Positions 1 through 13,592 of a stretch of DNA of 64,000 nt are shown here, piece after piece. Within the stretch, counting starts at the first letter, position 1; each line of letters starts with the position of its first letter. Under the pieces are notes generated by a model that did not search any database, had not been told where the DNA came from, and saw only the letters and a program-made list of their open reading frames with translations. The translations under genes and the position numbers were made by a program. This DNA comes from Physcomitrium patens (lineage: Eukaryota > Streptophyta > Bryopsida > Funariales > Funariaceae): assembly GCF_000002425.4 (NCBI RefSeq), contig NC_037259.1, positions 4,803,481 through 4,867,480 on the forward strand. The letters run 5' to 3'.

Positions 1-930
1 ATTATAAAGTATACCATATGTAAAAATAAATAAAGTATATTAGATAGAACTTAGATTTGTTTATATTTCTATTTTTGAACCTTTGAAGTTCGATATTTAC
101 ATTTTTAAATTTTACTTAATTTAAAATTTGAAAGATAATAATAAAATAAAACTAGTTTAGAAATAATTTAAAGGTAGTTTTTAGTGTGTATATAAATATA
201 AATATATATACATATATTGAATACAAACTGTTCAAACGATTCAGCTCACAACCCTTTCATTTAATTTGTTACCCCTGACTGTTGATGTTGTCTTGTCAAA
301 GACTCTTGATGTTGTCTTACGTTTTTTTAAAAAAATTACATGATTTTCCTTCATTTCTTAAAATATCAAAATGCTTGTCTATAAAATTGTTTACTTTGTT
401 TAAATATAGAAATGATTTAAACAGAGAATTTATCTGAACTTCAAAAATCTATAGAGGTAACACTGGACCTGGTTGTTATCTTCGAATTCAGAATGAAGCA
501 CATATTTCTCAAATAGAACATAATGATACACTTGATTATTGCTTCATAATAATTCTTGTAAGAGAGTCAAACTAAGTTCACAAACCTACCAGCGACGAGA
601 CACCGACGACGACGACGACTTTACCGAAAAGTCGAGTGTCGGTGAAGTCACGATACGATGGCTTTTTAATCGGAGCACCACTTGGTTAACGAAGAGAAAA
701 GGGCAGAAACCAACTGCCGTCAGTTGGCATGCAGTTACGCTTGTGTCATTCCCCTACTTGCTCGTCCTTCATGCCTTCCCCTTCCCTTCCCTTCACTTCA
801 TTCTCATTTCATCTTCATGTGAAGAACTGCTTCATCACTCCGGCTGGCTTGTTGCCTCGTTCCTTCGCTTTACGCTTCGCCCCCTCATCCCATACGCCTC
901 GCTTGTGCATCTTCGCGCAGGGAAGAAGGC
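1..930. other. AT-rich upstream region, no gene recognised
   Basis: The first 500 bases are very AT-rich and have no convincing reading frame. Base composition rises from about 540 onward, which suits a promoter or 5' untranslated region for the gene that appears to start at 931. Short open frames here show no recognisable domain and I treat them as chance. Confidence 0.4.
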
Positions 931-3900
931 ATGGAGGACGAGCAAGCGGGCATACTGGACGCGCCGCAGCGTATTCCCAGGTGTTTCAGAAATTTAACGT
1001 CAGGCTGCTTTTCACTACTCTCTTGACCTCTTGCTCAACGACACTCTTGAATCTATGTGGCTCTATTCTGAGTGGTGGTTTATTGCGCCCGCTGAAGGTT
1101 GGCATAAGGTTGACAGCGCCGTGAGTTGTTTGAGGTTGTTTCGGGATTTGTGAGTGCAGTTTTATGGATTCTGTGATGTCGGAATCTCTCCGTAGTCCTC
1201 CACGGTTTGTGGATCTTTCCGTGCAGATGGTGTGATGTGCAAGCTGCTTTGAACTATGCAAGTTGTAAAGTCAGAAGTATGTACTGGATTCACAAGGCAA
1301 TTTCAGGTTGCGGCAGATTTGTTTTCGTCGTTGCTAAGATGTTCAGGGACTCTATTGCGAATTAGCCACTAGTTTAGTACTGTTAAAATGGAACAGAAAG
1401 CGGGACGCAGAGAGTGATTGTAGGTTTATGAAAGAATTTCGCGCATCAATGAATAGCCGCGGAGTCGCTCTCTGTAGAATTTTTTATGGTTAGGAACCTC
1501 AGAAAAATTACATCTCTTATGGAGCAATTTCGCTAACTTTACGGTCCGTGACACGTAGCTGTTGAACATCTGCGGCCTAGGGGGTTTACACGAAGTTTTT
1601 GATGGTTTGGATATTGTTGAGAGACGCTAGGTATCAGCTTTTTTATGCAGTTTTTAGAATGCCTTGTGGTGACCACCACAATGAAGGAGACTCAAACGTC
1701 GACACCATAAAGCGTGAAGTAGCTGGATACCAGATGTTGAGCTACGGCACCTGAACCTGTCTGCACATCGGCCACAGGAGAGAGTGATGACCGGACTAGT
1801 GTGTACACGAAGGATTTTGGTAGTGAAAGGAAGATTACAAACAGCTCATATCTCTGCACGCCATCCTCAACCACAGCTGTAAATTTTCGGATGGTGGAGC
1901 CATGGAACTCCCACAACTCTACCGGCGCCACCCCTGAGAATTGCCATAGCCGTTTGCCATCTGGACTAGCCTCAAATGTTGCAATCGCGACTGACACAAA
2001 GTCAAGGGTCGTTCCCACTGTCATGCTTAAACCACGGGAGGTTCCATGCAACCTCTCCCGTCAGGATCAGGATTCGATGGAGGATGAGATTCTGCAAATG
2101 AAGAGAGCACTGCTCGAAAAGGAAATGGAGCTTCGAAGACAGAAAGTACATGCAGCGAATGTTGAGGCCGAGAGCAGGTAAACCTGGAACTGCTACGAAT
2201 TGTTTCAGAGAAATTAGAACAGATATTTACTTTGCACGATTAGACGATTCAGTTTTAGGCGTATGTCGTTGTCCTCTGAACCTTGTGTGGTCCAAGGTTG
2301 GTCTCGATGGAAAAGTCGATGCAGGCATGGTGTGTAGGAATTCACAGTCCCTGCCTTCTTTAGAGGAGACTCTGTTGCATAATTTAAAACTTGAACAATA
2401 TTGCAAGTCTCCTTAAGGAAGCGTCATTACGGAGGTCACGTATGACCTAGACTTCTTCAGAAATGTGTAGGGCTAATCTGAGCGTTTTCCTGTTGCCTGA
2501 AGTCGCCTAAATTGAGCGATCTCTCCAAAAAAAAAGTTCATCGTAGTATTAACATGGGCTTCCATTTTGCCAACTTCGTAGAAAACTTGCGAAAGATATT
2601 GAGGCGCTTGAAGTGATTTCAAATCTAGAAGGTCCATTCATGGGGAGTCCCCGCAGACTGCGTGCCAAAATTGCAGGTGTAGAAGCTAAACGAACTGGAA
2701 CTCCCTTTGCTGAAGGACGACTAGTATGTCAAAATGATATTGATGCAAAGCCCATAGCTGCATTCCTGATTCTAGTTTTCTCACCTGAATGACGACATCG
2801 AATGTTAAGGAGTAGAGACCTCTTCTGGTATAATTGAAGTGATTTCTGTTACCGACTTTCCCAGAATTTGGAAGTTTAACCCTATTTGTTGTTGTAATCA
2901 TAAGATATTTTTTTCTCAGGTCTGAAGGGCATGTTAGAGGAAGCGTACAACACATGCGAGTCGCAAGCCATTGAACTGGACGAGCTGCGAAGAGATGTCC
3001 GCCTCACTCACGCTCGTGTAACCTCAAACCTCTTGTGCTCTCACACCGACAGTATATGTTCATGATCTGAGGAAGGTAAACTAGAACTAGATGTTGTGCT
3101 ACAAAATTCGTGCTGGCAAAGGTTGGGTTTCAATGCTCTGCAGGTTTACATTCTAGATCCACTCCCGTCAGTAGTATAGCTAGACGAAAAACCATCTATG
3201 GGTAGGCTTTTCATTATCCTACATTTCGTGCGTTGTTTATCTTTAATGGACGAGAGCCAACATTTAGGTTGTTTTCAACCATTGAGTGTACGAAACAGGT
3301 TAGAGTATGATCAACTTTAGTAACATTCTCATGCTTTATGGTTAAGCAGGAACTCGAGGTGGAAAGGAGTGTGTATGCAGCTGAAGTACGCCGGCTGCAA
3401 CAGGTTGTGAAAAACCTGAAGTCGGTAAATGGCAGAATCGGACTTGAGAACCGCGCCGCCAGGCATCTGAAGGCAAAGAATCACCATCTCGAGGTCATGA
3501 ACCTGTTCCTCTCGAGTTGTCTATCGGCGAGCCTACGTCAGGTAAGGAAATGATCCGTTTTCACATACCAAATCATGTGACAAGGGTCAAGTCTCGCAGG
3601 ATCTCTTTGAGATCAATGTTATTGTAACAGTGCGGTAAGAGCAAATTTCTTTCACCAATTAATATCTAAGAATGAACACATTGTTGAGCAGGTAGTATAT
3701 TCGCAACAATTCATAGAAATCCTCGGGAAGGATTAAATCGTTAGTGACCCTTGTCACATGATTTGAGCATTGCAGCCTGTTCTCTTATGAACATCTGTTA
3801 TGGCCTCATTGACGTCGTTTTAGCCTTATTGCTCCAAAGGTGTTGTGAGATAACAATGCTCAGACGTTTTCTGGATTGGAAAGTGACAGACACCGAGGAT

Positions 3901-4214
3901 TCCAAGGACTACAAAGACCCCAGCACGACGGGATGCATTAATCGAGAATTCTTTTGTCGATCTTGACGACGTCCAACAGCGCAGGGTACCTCCTCCACCA
4001 TCAATGCATCACCACATCGCCCTTGATCACAATCCACAATGTCAACTCTCTCTTGGGAACTGTTCCTTTAGTTGTAAAACTTGGTGCTACACTGATCCAA
4101 AGTTTCATCACAAGAGTACAGAAAAATGGTTTGTTGAGCAGGAACAAGGCTACTTCTACAGAGTTAGTACTTCCGCAGGGGCTTGTTGCCAAGATGGGAA
4201 CCGCAGCAGGCTGA
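931..4214 (+). CDS. Multi-exon gene for an unrecognised coiled-coil protein
   Basis: I infer seven exons: 931-980, an exon ending at 2177 (start uncertain; acceptors at 1800, 1824 or 1845 fit the phase), 2582-2676, 2920-3017, 3350-3541, 3890-3985 and 4122-4214 (stop TGA 4212-4214). All junctions are GT-AG, and the phases (2, 2, 1, 0, 0, 0) agree across each junction I could test. The product would be about 310-340 residues. The exons from 2080 to 3541 encode long Leu/Glu/Lys/Arg-rich heptad-like stretches (MEDEILQMKRALLEKEMELR; EVRRLQQVVKNLKSVNGR), so the middle of the protein should be a coiled coil. The 3890-3985 exon is basic at its start and acidic at its end (DLDDVQQRR). No catalytic motif, signal peptide or membrane segment is visible. 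I do not recognise the family. The first exon and the exon 2 acceptor are the least certain parts; cDNA would settle them. Confidence 0.6.
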
Positions 4215-6145
4215 CTACCTTGTGAAGTTCGGCTTATTTAATAGGTGAAACACACTCTACATTCTTCATACTAACCTTTTTGTCTTCATTATGTAAGTGG
4301 ATTACAACACATAAGAACAGCTCAGTTAAAATAGCTTTGCCTTCTGATGAATTTGCCCTTCATTACATTCTTAGTGTTGCCCTTGACAAGTATGCAGCAG
4401 CACCTGTGCATATAGTGATGAGAACGTCTTCCCTGGTCAAGCGAAATCTTTCGTTCAGCTTGCGAGTGCCATCGAAAGATGATGTTGAGCCCATGAGACT
4501 GCAGTCCTCCACAATCAGTGCAGCACCAGAGACGTATTTCCAGGAACAAGTTAGATGCTAAACCCAATAAGTACTTATTGCTATGTTTTAAAGTCAGCAT
4601 TTTAGTCGGAGATACTCCTAAATTTGCATCTCATATTTATTGACTTGTGTGTGCTTTTGAGCTTCTTATTGTGGTAATAGTGTGGCGGATTATGCAAAGA
4701 GTAATTAATAATGTCCAACTGATCTGTGCTTAACAAGGAAATTCAATTGAAAGGGTGGTAAATTGCGAATCGAATAGCAATTGACGGGAATTACCAGACT
4801 CTGTCTCTATTTTACGTGGTTCTGAGTACATGAGCATGTTCTTTCTGACATTTATCGTGTATCAAGACCGCGAGATTCGTGCAGTAAGCAAAGAAGTCTG
4901 TTTTCAAGAGGTTTTATGCCACAGACGAATCCATTCCGATTTGACTTTCAGTAGTATGTGGAGTTGTCCAAATCCTATAATTCGGGGTTGGAGGTGCAAC
5001 TTGAGTCAAGAATCTAGTGAATCCATGGGCTGGAGCCCACAGCGCAATGTTGGAACTACTGCAGAATGAATCAAAAGACTGAAGAACTCTCCGTAACGCA
5101 GATATGATTTCCGCTCTACCAGGCGAACAACTCGCCTCCAACGACACTTGTAGGCTATTAGTAATCCTATCCGGTATTACTTCCAGAGATTATTTCTTAG
5201 AGGGTAGTCTAAATCTGAAGAACAGTTCAAGCGGTGACTTGAGAGGTCGACATTCGCCTAATCCCAGCATTTGCATGAGAATGGGATACAATGTTGCGAC
5301 ATGACTCTTAGATATAATACAGCCTTCATTTTGTTAGTTAGTTTACACGACTTCGTTAACAGATTTACCCCTTGCAAGATTCTTATCTACGAAGTGAAAT
5401 GTCCGAACATACATTTAGAACTAAAAACAAGGGGTCTTCACACAGCTGATGAGGGCGTGCATGACACTTTTTAGATAACTGACTGACAAATATTCGCAAT
5501 CCAGCAAAGCAGGCAACGTGCAAGGCGAGGATCTGCGGTGTCTACATGTGCACATTTATCTATTCAGGTCTATCTATATGTCAGTTGTCAACGCAAGTGC
5601 AGGTCTCAGCATGTCGTAGTAATGATTGTTACCATTACGGTTGGACAATTTTAGTGCACAGCCTAGGAAAAGAGGCTTTTTAATGAAACACCTGATCAGT
5701 TGCCGGGTTTTCCGTAAACAGTCAGACCTCTTTGCTGCTACTCCTCGCCCATTGCCCAGAATTTTGTTCCATGTAGAAATAACATTCTGTGCTAGTTTGT
5801 TTGCTTCCTCCGGCAAAGATCCAGAGATAGGTAACGATTTGAAGATTCATATCAAAGATGCTTATTACTCTCATCATCATATGTACACCTATACATATGT
5901 ATATATATGGATGGCTTCATGATGAGCATTAGGTGGGCTGTGCAGAGCTCAGAATCAGTATGAGGACCCAAGCTAATGGCGCAGACTGAAGAGCACATAT
6001 GGAGAAGGAGAATTAGGAAGCGGAGCTACTCTCCAAGTGTTTAGTCTAAGGAAGAAGCTACAACAGCACTGGACAACAATCCCCTCAACTGAGAACCTGC
6101 ATCAGATGATTGCAGCTTCGCTGTCGGCATCCTTTCCAAGATCAC
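4215..6145. other. Intergenic region, nothing recognised
   Basis: This stretch lies between the coiled-coil gene and the convergent 3' end of the HSF gene. One weak open stretch at 4410-4560 (+) could be an alternative last exon or 3' UTR of the upstream gene, but I found no phase-compatible acceptor for it. A short TA/CA-rich patch occurs near 5880-5910. No transposon or RNA gene is apparent. Confidence 0.35.
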
Positions 6146-9100
6146 CTACCCAGGTGCTAGTTGTCCCATTTGATGAGATAAGAATTCCACGCATGGTCTA
6201 TCAAAACTATTTTGCAGCGCATTCTCGTCATCCTGCGGCGTATCCTCTGTCTCTGATTCTGGCTCACGCTCAAGATCGATTTCGGCACGGGTGACAGGTT
6301 GGGGGTCTTCTGTCAGAAATTGCTCCCAGAAACCAGAATTGTGCGCAGCTGTGTCTGTGCGTGCGCTCTGCACCTCTGCTTCATGGGTCGCCGTGCCTCT
6401 GTTCCCTTCCGGTTCATGAGAATCACCACTGTCACGCCGTTCAGATCTACTGCCGCCTGCAACGTTTAGCAAAGCGATTTGTTGCATTAGTGGAGAGTAA
6501 TGAAACAGGCTCGTATTAACTATAGCCATCGTCACAAGGGAGCTGTCCACCTTGCGGCAATAACTGGGAAAGGTATGAGCGTGCAGACCTCAAATTGCAT
6601 GCGTCAAACAAGACACGAGACCTACGAGACTCGAGACTCGAGACTCGAAAAAGATACAGCTCGAGCGATTTCGACTCACTTAATACTCTTGCCATGTCGA
6701 AGGTTTGAGGAGATGTGGGTGGCGCCTCCAGTGATTCATTTGCGCTCACATCAGTCACAATAGGCGCACTAGAGAAAATACCCGAAAGTTTGGTATTAAG
6801 TTCAAGAGTGGCTCTGGGTTGTCGATTCAACATGTTGCTATCTCCACTGTTGGGAGAAGTGTCAGCCTCCCGAACCAGACCCTCAAAGCGACTGCTCTCA
6901 GTAGCGGGCTGAGAATCAGAAGAGCGAAACATCTCAATAACCCTAGCACGTGCTCCAGCTTCTCCAAGTTCAGAGGGCTGGAAGGCAACCATCTGGTTTT
7001 CAATGGATGACTCCGGGCTCATGGATTCATGCATGTCGCCATACTCGTGGATTGGAAGTCGTCGTTTCTTACGCACCACTTGGTTGTTTTCGTTTTGCTG
7101 CGACACAAATTGAGCAAAGAAAGAAGGGTTTTGCATGGCTTTCGTAAGAAAGCTAATCATTCTTTGTTGCCGATGCTCCGACACATGGAAACGCTGGGTC
7201 ATGACCTGCACCGTCGAACAGCAAATAAGCAGAAAATCAGATTGATACGGAATTGGGGTCAAATCCCAGCTCAGAACTGATACCGACTGGGTTATGGACC
7301 AATTTGTGATCATTCCAATTGAATCCTGACATACTCCAGCATTAGCTGCGTACAGGATTAAGCTGCATAATAACGAGACATCACCAGACGACACGACAGT
7401 ATACCTGAAGCTCCCTCTCGGTGCTCTGCTGCTGCTGTCGCAGCCTAACCAGCTCCAACATCAGAACGTTTTTATCTCTTTTCAGCCGCTCGATCTCCCC
7501 TTCGAGTCCAAGCTTTCCGACTTCCACACATGAACCTTGCTGCTGCTGTGTGTGAACTGCAGGCTTCCTACGACGAATGCTCCTAAGCATGTCTCGCTTT
7601 CCACGCATAAACCCTTCATTGGCAAACTCCCAGCGATCCGGGTCAACTTTACGGAAACCCTGTAGGAACAAACCATTGTCGTTAGCAAAGAAACATAATC
7701 CGATCATATTGTAAAGTATCCAGTGTAAGGTCACGATGATGAGAAAATCCGGACTTAAACTTCTGTCCACACATCCTCGTACTTCCATAGCAACCGATTC
7801 TAAACTTCACAATAACATGTACACTGTGATCAAAACACTTAAAATCGGGGCTCTATAGAGTACCTTATACCCATGAATCAGCGTCAGAAGGGCGAAGAAG
7901 CTTCAAAGATATAAGCGTGATCTAAATAACCTCTAAAAAGCACGTACAGTGAAGAAACCTTAAAATGGTAGGTTAAAAATATGTTTGCAGCTGACGGCAG
8001 CCGACATCTTAACTTTATGAGATCGTATCGAAACAAAGTGGGTGGGGGAGGGGGGAACAAAAAGAGACGCTCAATTGCCAACATGTGAATTGAGAATATT
8101 AGGAAAGCTTGAGTAAGACAGCGAGGCGCTCAGTTGAAGGTTTTAAGAATGAACCAGTGTCAACAACGAGATATTATGATGAGAGTAATGCATTACAAAA
8201 GTACAATCATAGAAGATCAATAAGACAGTGACATGACAGGCTCTGGATTCTTGGTATCGTGTTAATTCCAAAAGTGAACTTACTGATATTCTTCAAAGTG
8301 CTACCCTTCACAAATGTGCAGAATGATTTTGCCTAGATCTACCTTGCTATGAACCCAATTTCATCTTCGGTTGGAAACCTCAAGACCTGCTACATGACGA
8401 ATCAATGCGTCAAATAAGAAGGGAGGCCAGTGTTCATGAGGTAGATGCATGACTTCTTGGCGCAGTATGAGCTCCCTCAGATGATATAATTCACGATCTC
8501 ACGAATATGTCAAACTTCGGCAAACCACAGCCAGAATATATCAGGATAAAAGAAGGTCAAATAACTTGGACCGACCACTAAATAAAACATTGGCAGAACT
8601 GCCCAAGTCCGGAAAAGGTAAGCAGGACCAGTAATTTGGGACCACCCACAGAAATAGAACCACGTCACTCTCGCGAGGGGAAAACCTTTCAGTGAAAAAC
8701 AAGCCGATGATAAAGGCAAGCGCTGCTGTATGAAAATTGAGACAACAAATCAGAGTAACATTCAGTTTAAACTTTGATCAAGATAAAACTTCACACAGAG
8801 AAATCTGGAGTCTTACCTTAATCATTGGTAGGCATGGCAGGTTGGCCAATTTTCATATGTTCAGTGCTTTACAACGTGATACTACTTTCAAGGGATCATA
8901 AATGAATCGAAAAGAAAAGGAACTTTCACGCAGATGCGACAGGAAGCAGTGTATGATAGTTGATAAGGTTTCAAGTTCTCGTCTGACGAATCCTGATTAT
9001 GCCAAACTAACTGTGGATGCTTACTAACCAGCAATAGCTGAGGAACTTGGAGCGTAAGAGGTATAACGACATTGCGCTAAGAACCTACAGCCGAACGTGT

Positions 9101-9651
9101 TACGCAACTAAAAGTGATCGAAGCTTCTCGATGCTCTAAGCTAGACTATCCCCAAATTAACAGAAGCTGTTCACTATGCTAGGCCAAAAAGTGCAAACTT
9201 GAGGAGAATATAGCACAAAAACTTGAGCTAATCATGAAAGAGTACGTCCAACTGCTCCTGCAGCCCAGCTTAACGCCAATGCCAATACCAGTCCCATCGA
9301 AGAAAAGTGAGGTGAAGAAGCGAGAATACAGTGACTTACGTAAGTGTTGAGCTGCCGGACGAAGCTGGAAAAATTGTTGTGCTTGAAGTACTTGGGCAAC
9401 AAATCCTGTGCAAATTCCGGAGGATTCCAAACGACAAAGCTGTTGCCGACCTCACTCCACGACACAATGGCATCCGTAGCAGAAACTTCGACCATTTCAT
9501 AAGTCTTGATGAGAAAGGGCGGAGGCCCAGAGCTCTGAGGGGGAGCATCCATTTGTGGTGCAGGGTTTGCAGAAGCTATGCCGGCTGCCAGCGCAAGTTT
9601 CCCTGCATTATCATGCGTTTCAACTGAGGGCCAAGGTGTCTCGCTACCCAT
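6146..9651 (-). CDS. HSFA1-like: Heat shock transcription factor, class A (A1-like)
   Basis: Four exons on the minus strand: 9651-9340, 7659-7405, 7205-6680 and 6456-6146. All introns are GT-AG and all phases fit, giving 467 residues. Exons 1-2 encode the winged-helix DNA-binding domain (about residues 44-137: [38 protein letters not shown], then [17 protein letters not shown]). The intron after QLNTY sits at the position conserved in plant HSF genes. The heptad oligomerisation region (about 155-220) includes the longer linker typical of class A. RKKRRL (234-239) is a probable nuclear localisation signal. FWEQFLTED (407-415) is an AHA activator motif, and [10 protein letters not shown] (456-465) resembles the C-terminal export signal. 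The combination points to class A1, the master activators of the heat response, which bind heat shock elements as trimers. Class A is near certain; the A1 subclass rests on the AHA and tail motifs. Confidence 0.95.
6626..6646. repeat. Triplicated 7-bp repeat (GAGACTC) in HSF intron 3
   Basis: Three perfect head-to-tail copies of GAGACTC lie in the last intron of the HSF gene (6457-6679). No function is evident; replication slippage is the simplest explanation. Confidence 0.85.
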
Positions 9652-11327
9652 TTCTAATCACGATCCCGTACTAACCCATACAACTACCGATCACCGCAAT
9701 ACTCTTACAGATAATCTTCTAGTGAGCAGGTCACGTCTTCTCATAGCAAGTTCGCCCACAAAGGAATTCCCGCCACACGCCTGCTGAAGCAAAAATCGCA
9801 AAATCCGATCTCCACAGGTGACACTACGCTGAACATATTGACTCTAACTCAAAAAACACCGAGTCTCTCACTCTCTCCGTCTCCCCCTCAATCCTGTGGA
9901 CAAATACTCCAACCCTAAAATAGACCGGGAGCAACGCTATGGACAAAGCAGATGACGGATACCTGTACGAGAAAAGACACAGCTTGCTCAACAAGCCACC
10001 TCTCCGCAACAAAAGTATTAAAAACACAATAAAATCAAATCTAAAAAACTAAAAATTAACGCGAGTGACGGAGAAAAAAGAGCCTCTTGCCGGTATCACA
10101 CTGAAGCCTGGCCACACACCCGAACCCAACACGCGGAATTTTCCCCTACCCAGCTGGTGCCAGGAACTGTAATGCCCATATCGAATTTAGTTATCCTCCC
10201 CACTCAGGAACACGCGCAACCCCGTCGCCATCTAGCGCCATACCAAAAAAAAAAAACTCTCCCCACTAACCCACAACTGCAGCGTCAACTTACGGCCGGG
10301 ATCCGCGCTCCCTCGGCGCCGTCTCCCGCTCCACTCAAGGCAAGCAAACCAGAACCAGGGTGTTTTGTCAAGGGCAAATGTGTGCAAACTAGACCGTCTG
10401 CCGAAGACGAGGATCGGGGAGTCGGTACCAGGACCGCGACGCGAGCGACGTGGTTTGTAAGGCAGACGGCCAGGCACCGAACGCCAGGAGGATGAAGGAG
10501 ACGGGGGTTGAAGTCCCAGATGCGGGCAACTCAATCTGGACCACAGCAAGGAATTGCACTCACGAAAGGCAACTTTCTAAGCGTCAATGCCCTCGGCTTC
10601 CACACCACCACACGGCTGGGGCTGTATCTCACTGGACACGATGTTCGACGGCTGAGGTGTCGGAAAGGATGGGAAAGGCCGACTCACGGCGTGGGCCCTA
10701 TCAACGCAGCGTTCGCTGCAAACCATGTTCGCTCTGATTGTAGTCTCGAAGCGTGAATCCATAGCCATGGCCATGGCCACGGCCATGATCCCACTGCATC
10801 CTTCCGCCGCGCATTCCGCGCGTCTCGCAACTCGCCCTCGCGCCTCCTTCTCCTCTTCTGGTCCGCGCCTTCACAGCCGCGTGCATGACGATGAGACGAG
10901 GCATCGCCGCACGCACTGCGAAACTTTCAACCCCCACTTTATGGATGAATAATTATCGTGCAAACTTGGATGGGGGGTATACTTTGGATGAAACTCAAAA
11001 CCAATGCGGACCTGGCCCCTTGCCTTTGATGTGATGTGAAGAATCTCTTTCGCTTTCCGAACTCTTTTTTCTATTACTACAGTTTACAACCAATTTTTTA
11101 ACCTTCATTTGGTGTTTTTCTTACTCATGTTTGTTGTGAAGCCATTGAGAATGGCTGTATTTGTTGGCTTTGACGTTTAGGATGGACTACCAAGAACATC
11201 TTGGAATTCAAAGTGTTTCTATGCAGAGGAGTTAGAATCTACGTTGTGAGAAGTAGTTTAGAATCTTTGCTTTTGGTGGAGGAAAAATATGAGAGAAAAA
11301 AAATTGATTACAATAATTAAGTACAAA

Positions 11328-11331
<4 letters not shown>
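9652..11331. promoter_or_regulatory. 5' flank of the HSF gene (promoter/5' UTR, not resolved)
   Basis: The region upstream of the HSF start codon is clearly richer in G+C up to about 10,950 and then turns AT-rich. Many short open frames occur on both strands (for example 10157-10495 and 10725-10952), but none shows a domain or phase-compatible splicing to a neighbour. I read the block as promoter plus a long 5' leader, possibly with an intron. A CCATGG-type iteration occurs at 10,766-10,786. I found no clean array of alternating GAA/TTC heat shock elements by eye. Confidence 0.4.

Positions 11332-11358
<27 letters not shown>
11332..11358. repeat. (AT)n microsatellite
   Basis: An uninterrupted AT dinucleotide run marks the abrupt change from GC-richer genic DNA to the AT-rich repeat region. 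Confidence 0.95.
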
Positions 11359-11359
<1 letters not shown>

Positions 11360-11575
11360 ACAATCTTGAATTATGTCCATATGTATGTGGCTTAAGTGAT
11401 AGTGGTACAAGCATAGTAATTAGGTGTATAAAAGAATAAATATTAATACAAAAAATATAAATAATGACATATGTGTATGTATAGTCCAAACTTAAATAGA
11501 AGTAAAGTAATTTTAACAAACTTAACATGAACAAAAACCATTTATTTTTATATAAATGTTGAATTAAATGGTCAA

Positions 11576-11600
11576 TTATATATATATATATATATATATA
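11576..11600. repeat. (AT)n microsatellite
   Basis: Pure AT dinucleotide run in AT-rich intergenic DNA. Confidence 0.95.
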
Positions 11601-12123
11601 GTAGGAGTGCAATACAAATGATTTTTTTGATGGCAATGCATAAAATATTGTTTTAGTCATCCTTAAAATATAATAATAATAAAAAAAATCTTTTGATACT
11701 TTTTTGAAAGTGGCAGTGATACTGGAACAATTAACTTGTACAAAGCATTAACTATTCCAGAACATGAAAGCAATTATTTTTTTTGAAAAAATGAATTCAA
11801 AGATAAAAATACGCCACTCATTATTTTTTAATTCAAAATATGAACAAGATGAAATACTAATTTTTCTTATTTGTGATACACAGGATTTCAAATACAAACA
11901 TTGTGTTGAGTACTGTAGGACTGTATTCTTTCTAAAAGTTCATCAAAACGTATCTAACAAAAACTACTTCCATTACTTCCATTATTTTATCTTTAATTTT
12001 GGTTCAATATAATTTCATGAAATTTTAAATTTTCATGTTAATATAAATTAAACATGCATAAAATTTATATTAAAATGAAAATTATAAAAATGAATTATCT
12101 AAATTTAAAAATTAACTTCACAA

Positions 12124-12124
<1 letters not shown>

Positions 12125-12154
<30 letters not shown>
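12125..12154. repeat. (AT)n microsatellite
   Basis: Pure AT dinucleotide run at the left limit of the alignable part of repeat G copy 1. Copy 2 has a similar run at the equivalent place (23941-23984). Confidence 0.95.
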
Positions 12155-12157
<3 letters not shown>

Positions 12158-12246
12158 ACATATGTTGTTGGCCACAAAAATATTGTGAAAAATTAATTTA
12201 TGGTTATTAATTCAAAAATAGACTATTCCTAAAGAAATGTTGACCA

Positions 12247-12248
<2 letters not shown>

Positions 12249-12283
<35 letters not shown>
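12249..12283. repeat. (AT)n microsatellite
   Basis: Pure AT dinucleotide run inside repeat G copy 1. Confidence 0.95.
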
Positions 12284-12284
<1 letters not shown>

Positions 12285-13084
12285 CAATGGAACCATTTTT
12301 TATTTTTGTTAAAAATATAATATTTATTCATTACAACAACTTAAATAACTATATTAAAAGAACTTCAAAATAAAGTACATTTATAGTGGTATTTTCATCT
12401 TCATAGTTTGTAAATAAAATTTTTTGATTATATTTTAAGAATTAGAAACCCATATTATAAGATATAGAAAAGTATTTTTGTGTGTTTTTGTATGTTCTTA
12501 TAAATTTCTAAAGATTTTAATGCATTTTCATAAGTTCTGTGAGTTTCCATGAATTTCTATGCATTCTTTGAGTTCCTCTGAGTTTTTGTGCATTTTCTAA
12601 GTTCATATAGGTTTATATGCATTCACAGAGTTTCTATTAATTCTACTACGTTTTTTATCTCATCTATGTATGAAATCATATATAAGGTGGAAAAGAATCA
12701 CCTCTAAACCCTAATTTTCCAAAGCTTGTATTACAATCAATCAACCATGTTTGGAATGCACAAAGATTTTTTAGTATTAAAAAATATATACTTAGAATCA
12801 CTATTGATATTGTCAATTTTAGAATTTACCATAATTCTATTAATATTGTCAAATAGGCCATTACAAATAAAAAATACACTTTAAAAAAATTACCTCTTCA
12901 ACCAAATATCTTTTCAACTATTACTTAATATTTTATAAAGTATTAATTTTATAACATAGAAGTATTAGATAAAGAATATTCTTTTATTATTCATATACTT
13001 TTTTACATTCACAACAATCTACAAATCTATTTTTATAAAATAAAAACCAAGTAGAGAATTATTGGTAGATATATTCAAATTACT

Positions 13085-13592
13085 TGTTAAGGATATAAAT
13101 CACAAATAATAAAAACCTCGATATATACTTGTGTCATTCAAAAAGAGTAGATAATCACTCAAAGATGATATAATATTAAATTAGAATGGATATTGCTAAA
13201 GATAAGAAGATTAGAGACTCTTGAAATAAGACTAATAATAAGAAAGGTATTGGTAAGAGTGAAAAGACTTCATTTTTGCCTCCATATATGCTATTTAATT
13301 AGCAACTATGTGACAACATTCTATATGACCTTAGACACATGTCCAACTTGCAAGATAAATTTCCTACATAAGCACCACATGGCCAACTTATAACACAAGT
13401 TGCCAAGATATACACTACATGGCCAACTTTTTGGCTAAGTTTTCAACCCACTAATCAACTACAAATATGTATAAAGTCAAATCTACATCTAAACAACTTC
13501 TAAGAAGCTTTTCTATAAGATATTATCAAATCTACCTTCATTTATCTTCTATATAATATTTCTTATTTATATAATTATGTATGTCTATAACA
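13085..13592 (-). mobile_element. Solo LTR of the chromovirus family (A/B/C type)
   Basis: This segment aligns along its length with the LTRs of element A in the same orientation. It ends with the complement of TGTTATAGACATA and begins with TGTTAAGGATA, as those LTRs do. The flanking 5-mers are TTACT (13080-13084) and TTGCT (13593-13597), one transition apart, which fits a decayed 5-bp target duplication. Repeat G copy 2 has the uninterrupted site near 24,930-24,960. No internal element sequence is present, so this is a solo LTR left by recombination. Confidence 0.8.

Noticed and set aside
4280-4561. Additional coding exon of the coiled-coil gene
   Set aside because: The frame is open but no acceptor with a fitting phase was found, and a stop codon already ends the model at 4214.
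10157-10952. Separate small genes in the HSF 5' flank
   Set aside because: Overlapping frames on both strands, no domains, no compatible splice partners; expected for GC-richer leader or promoter DNA.
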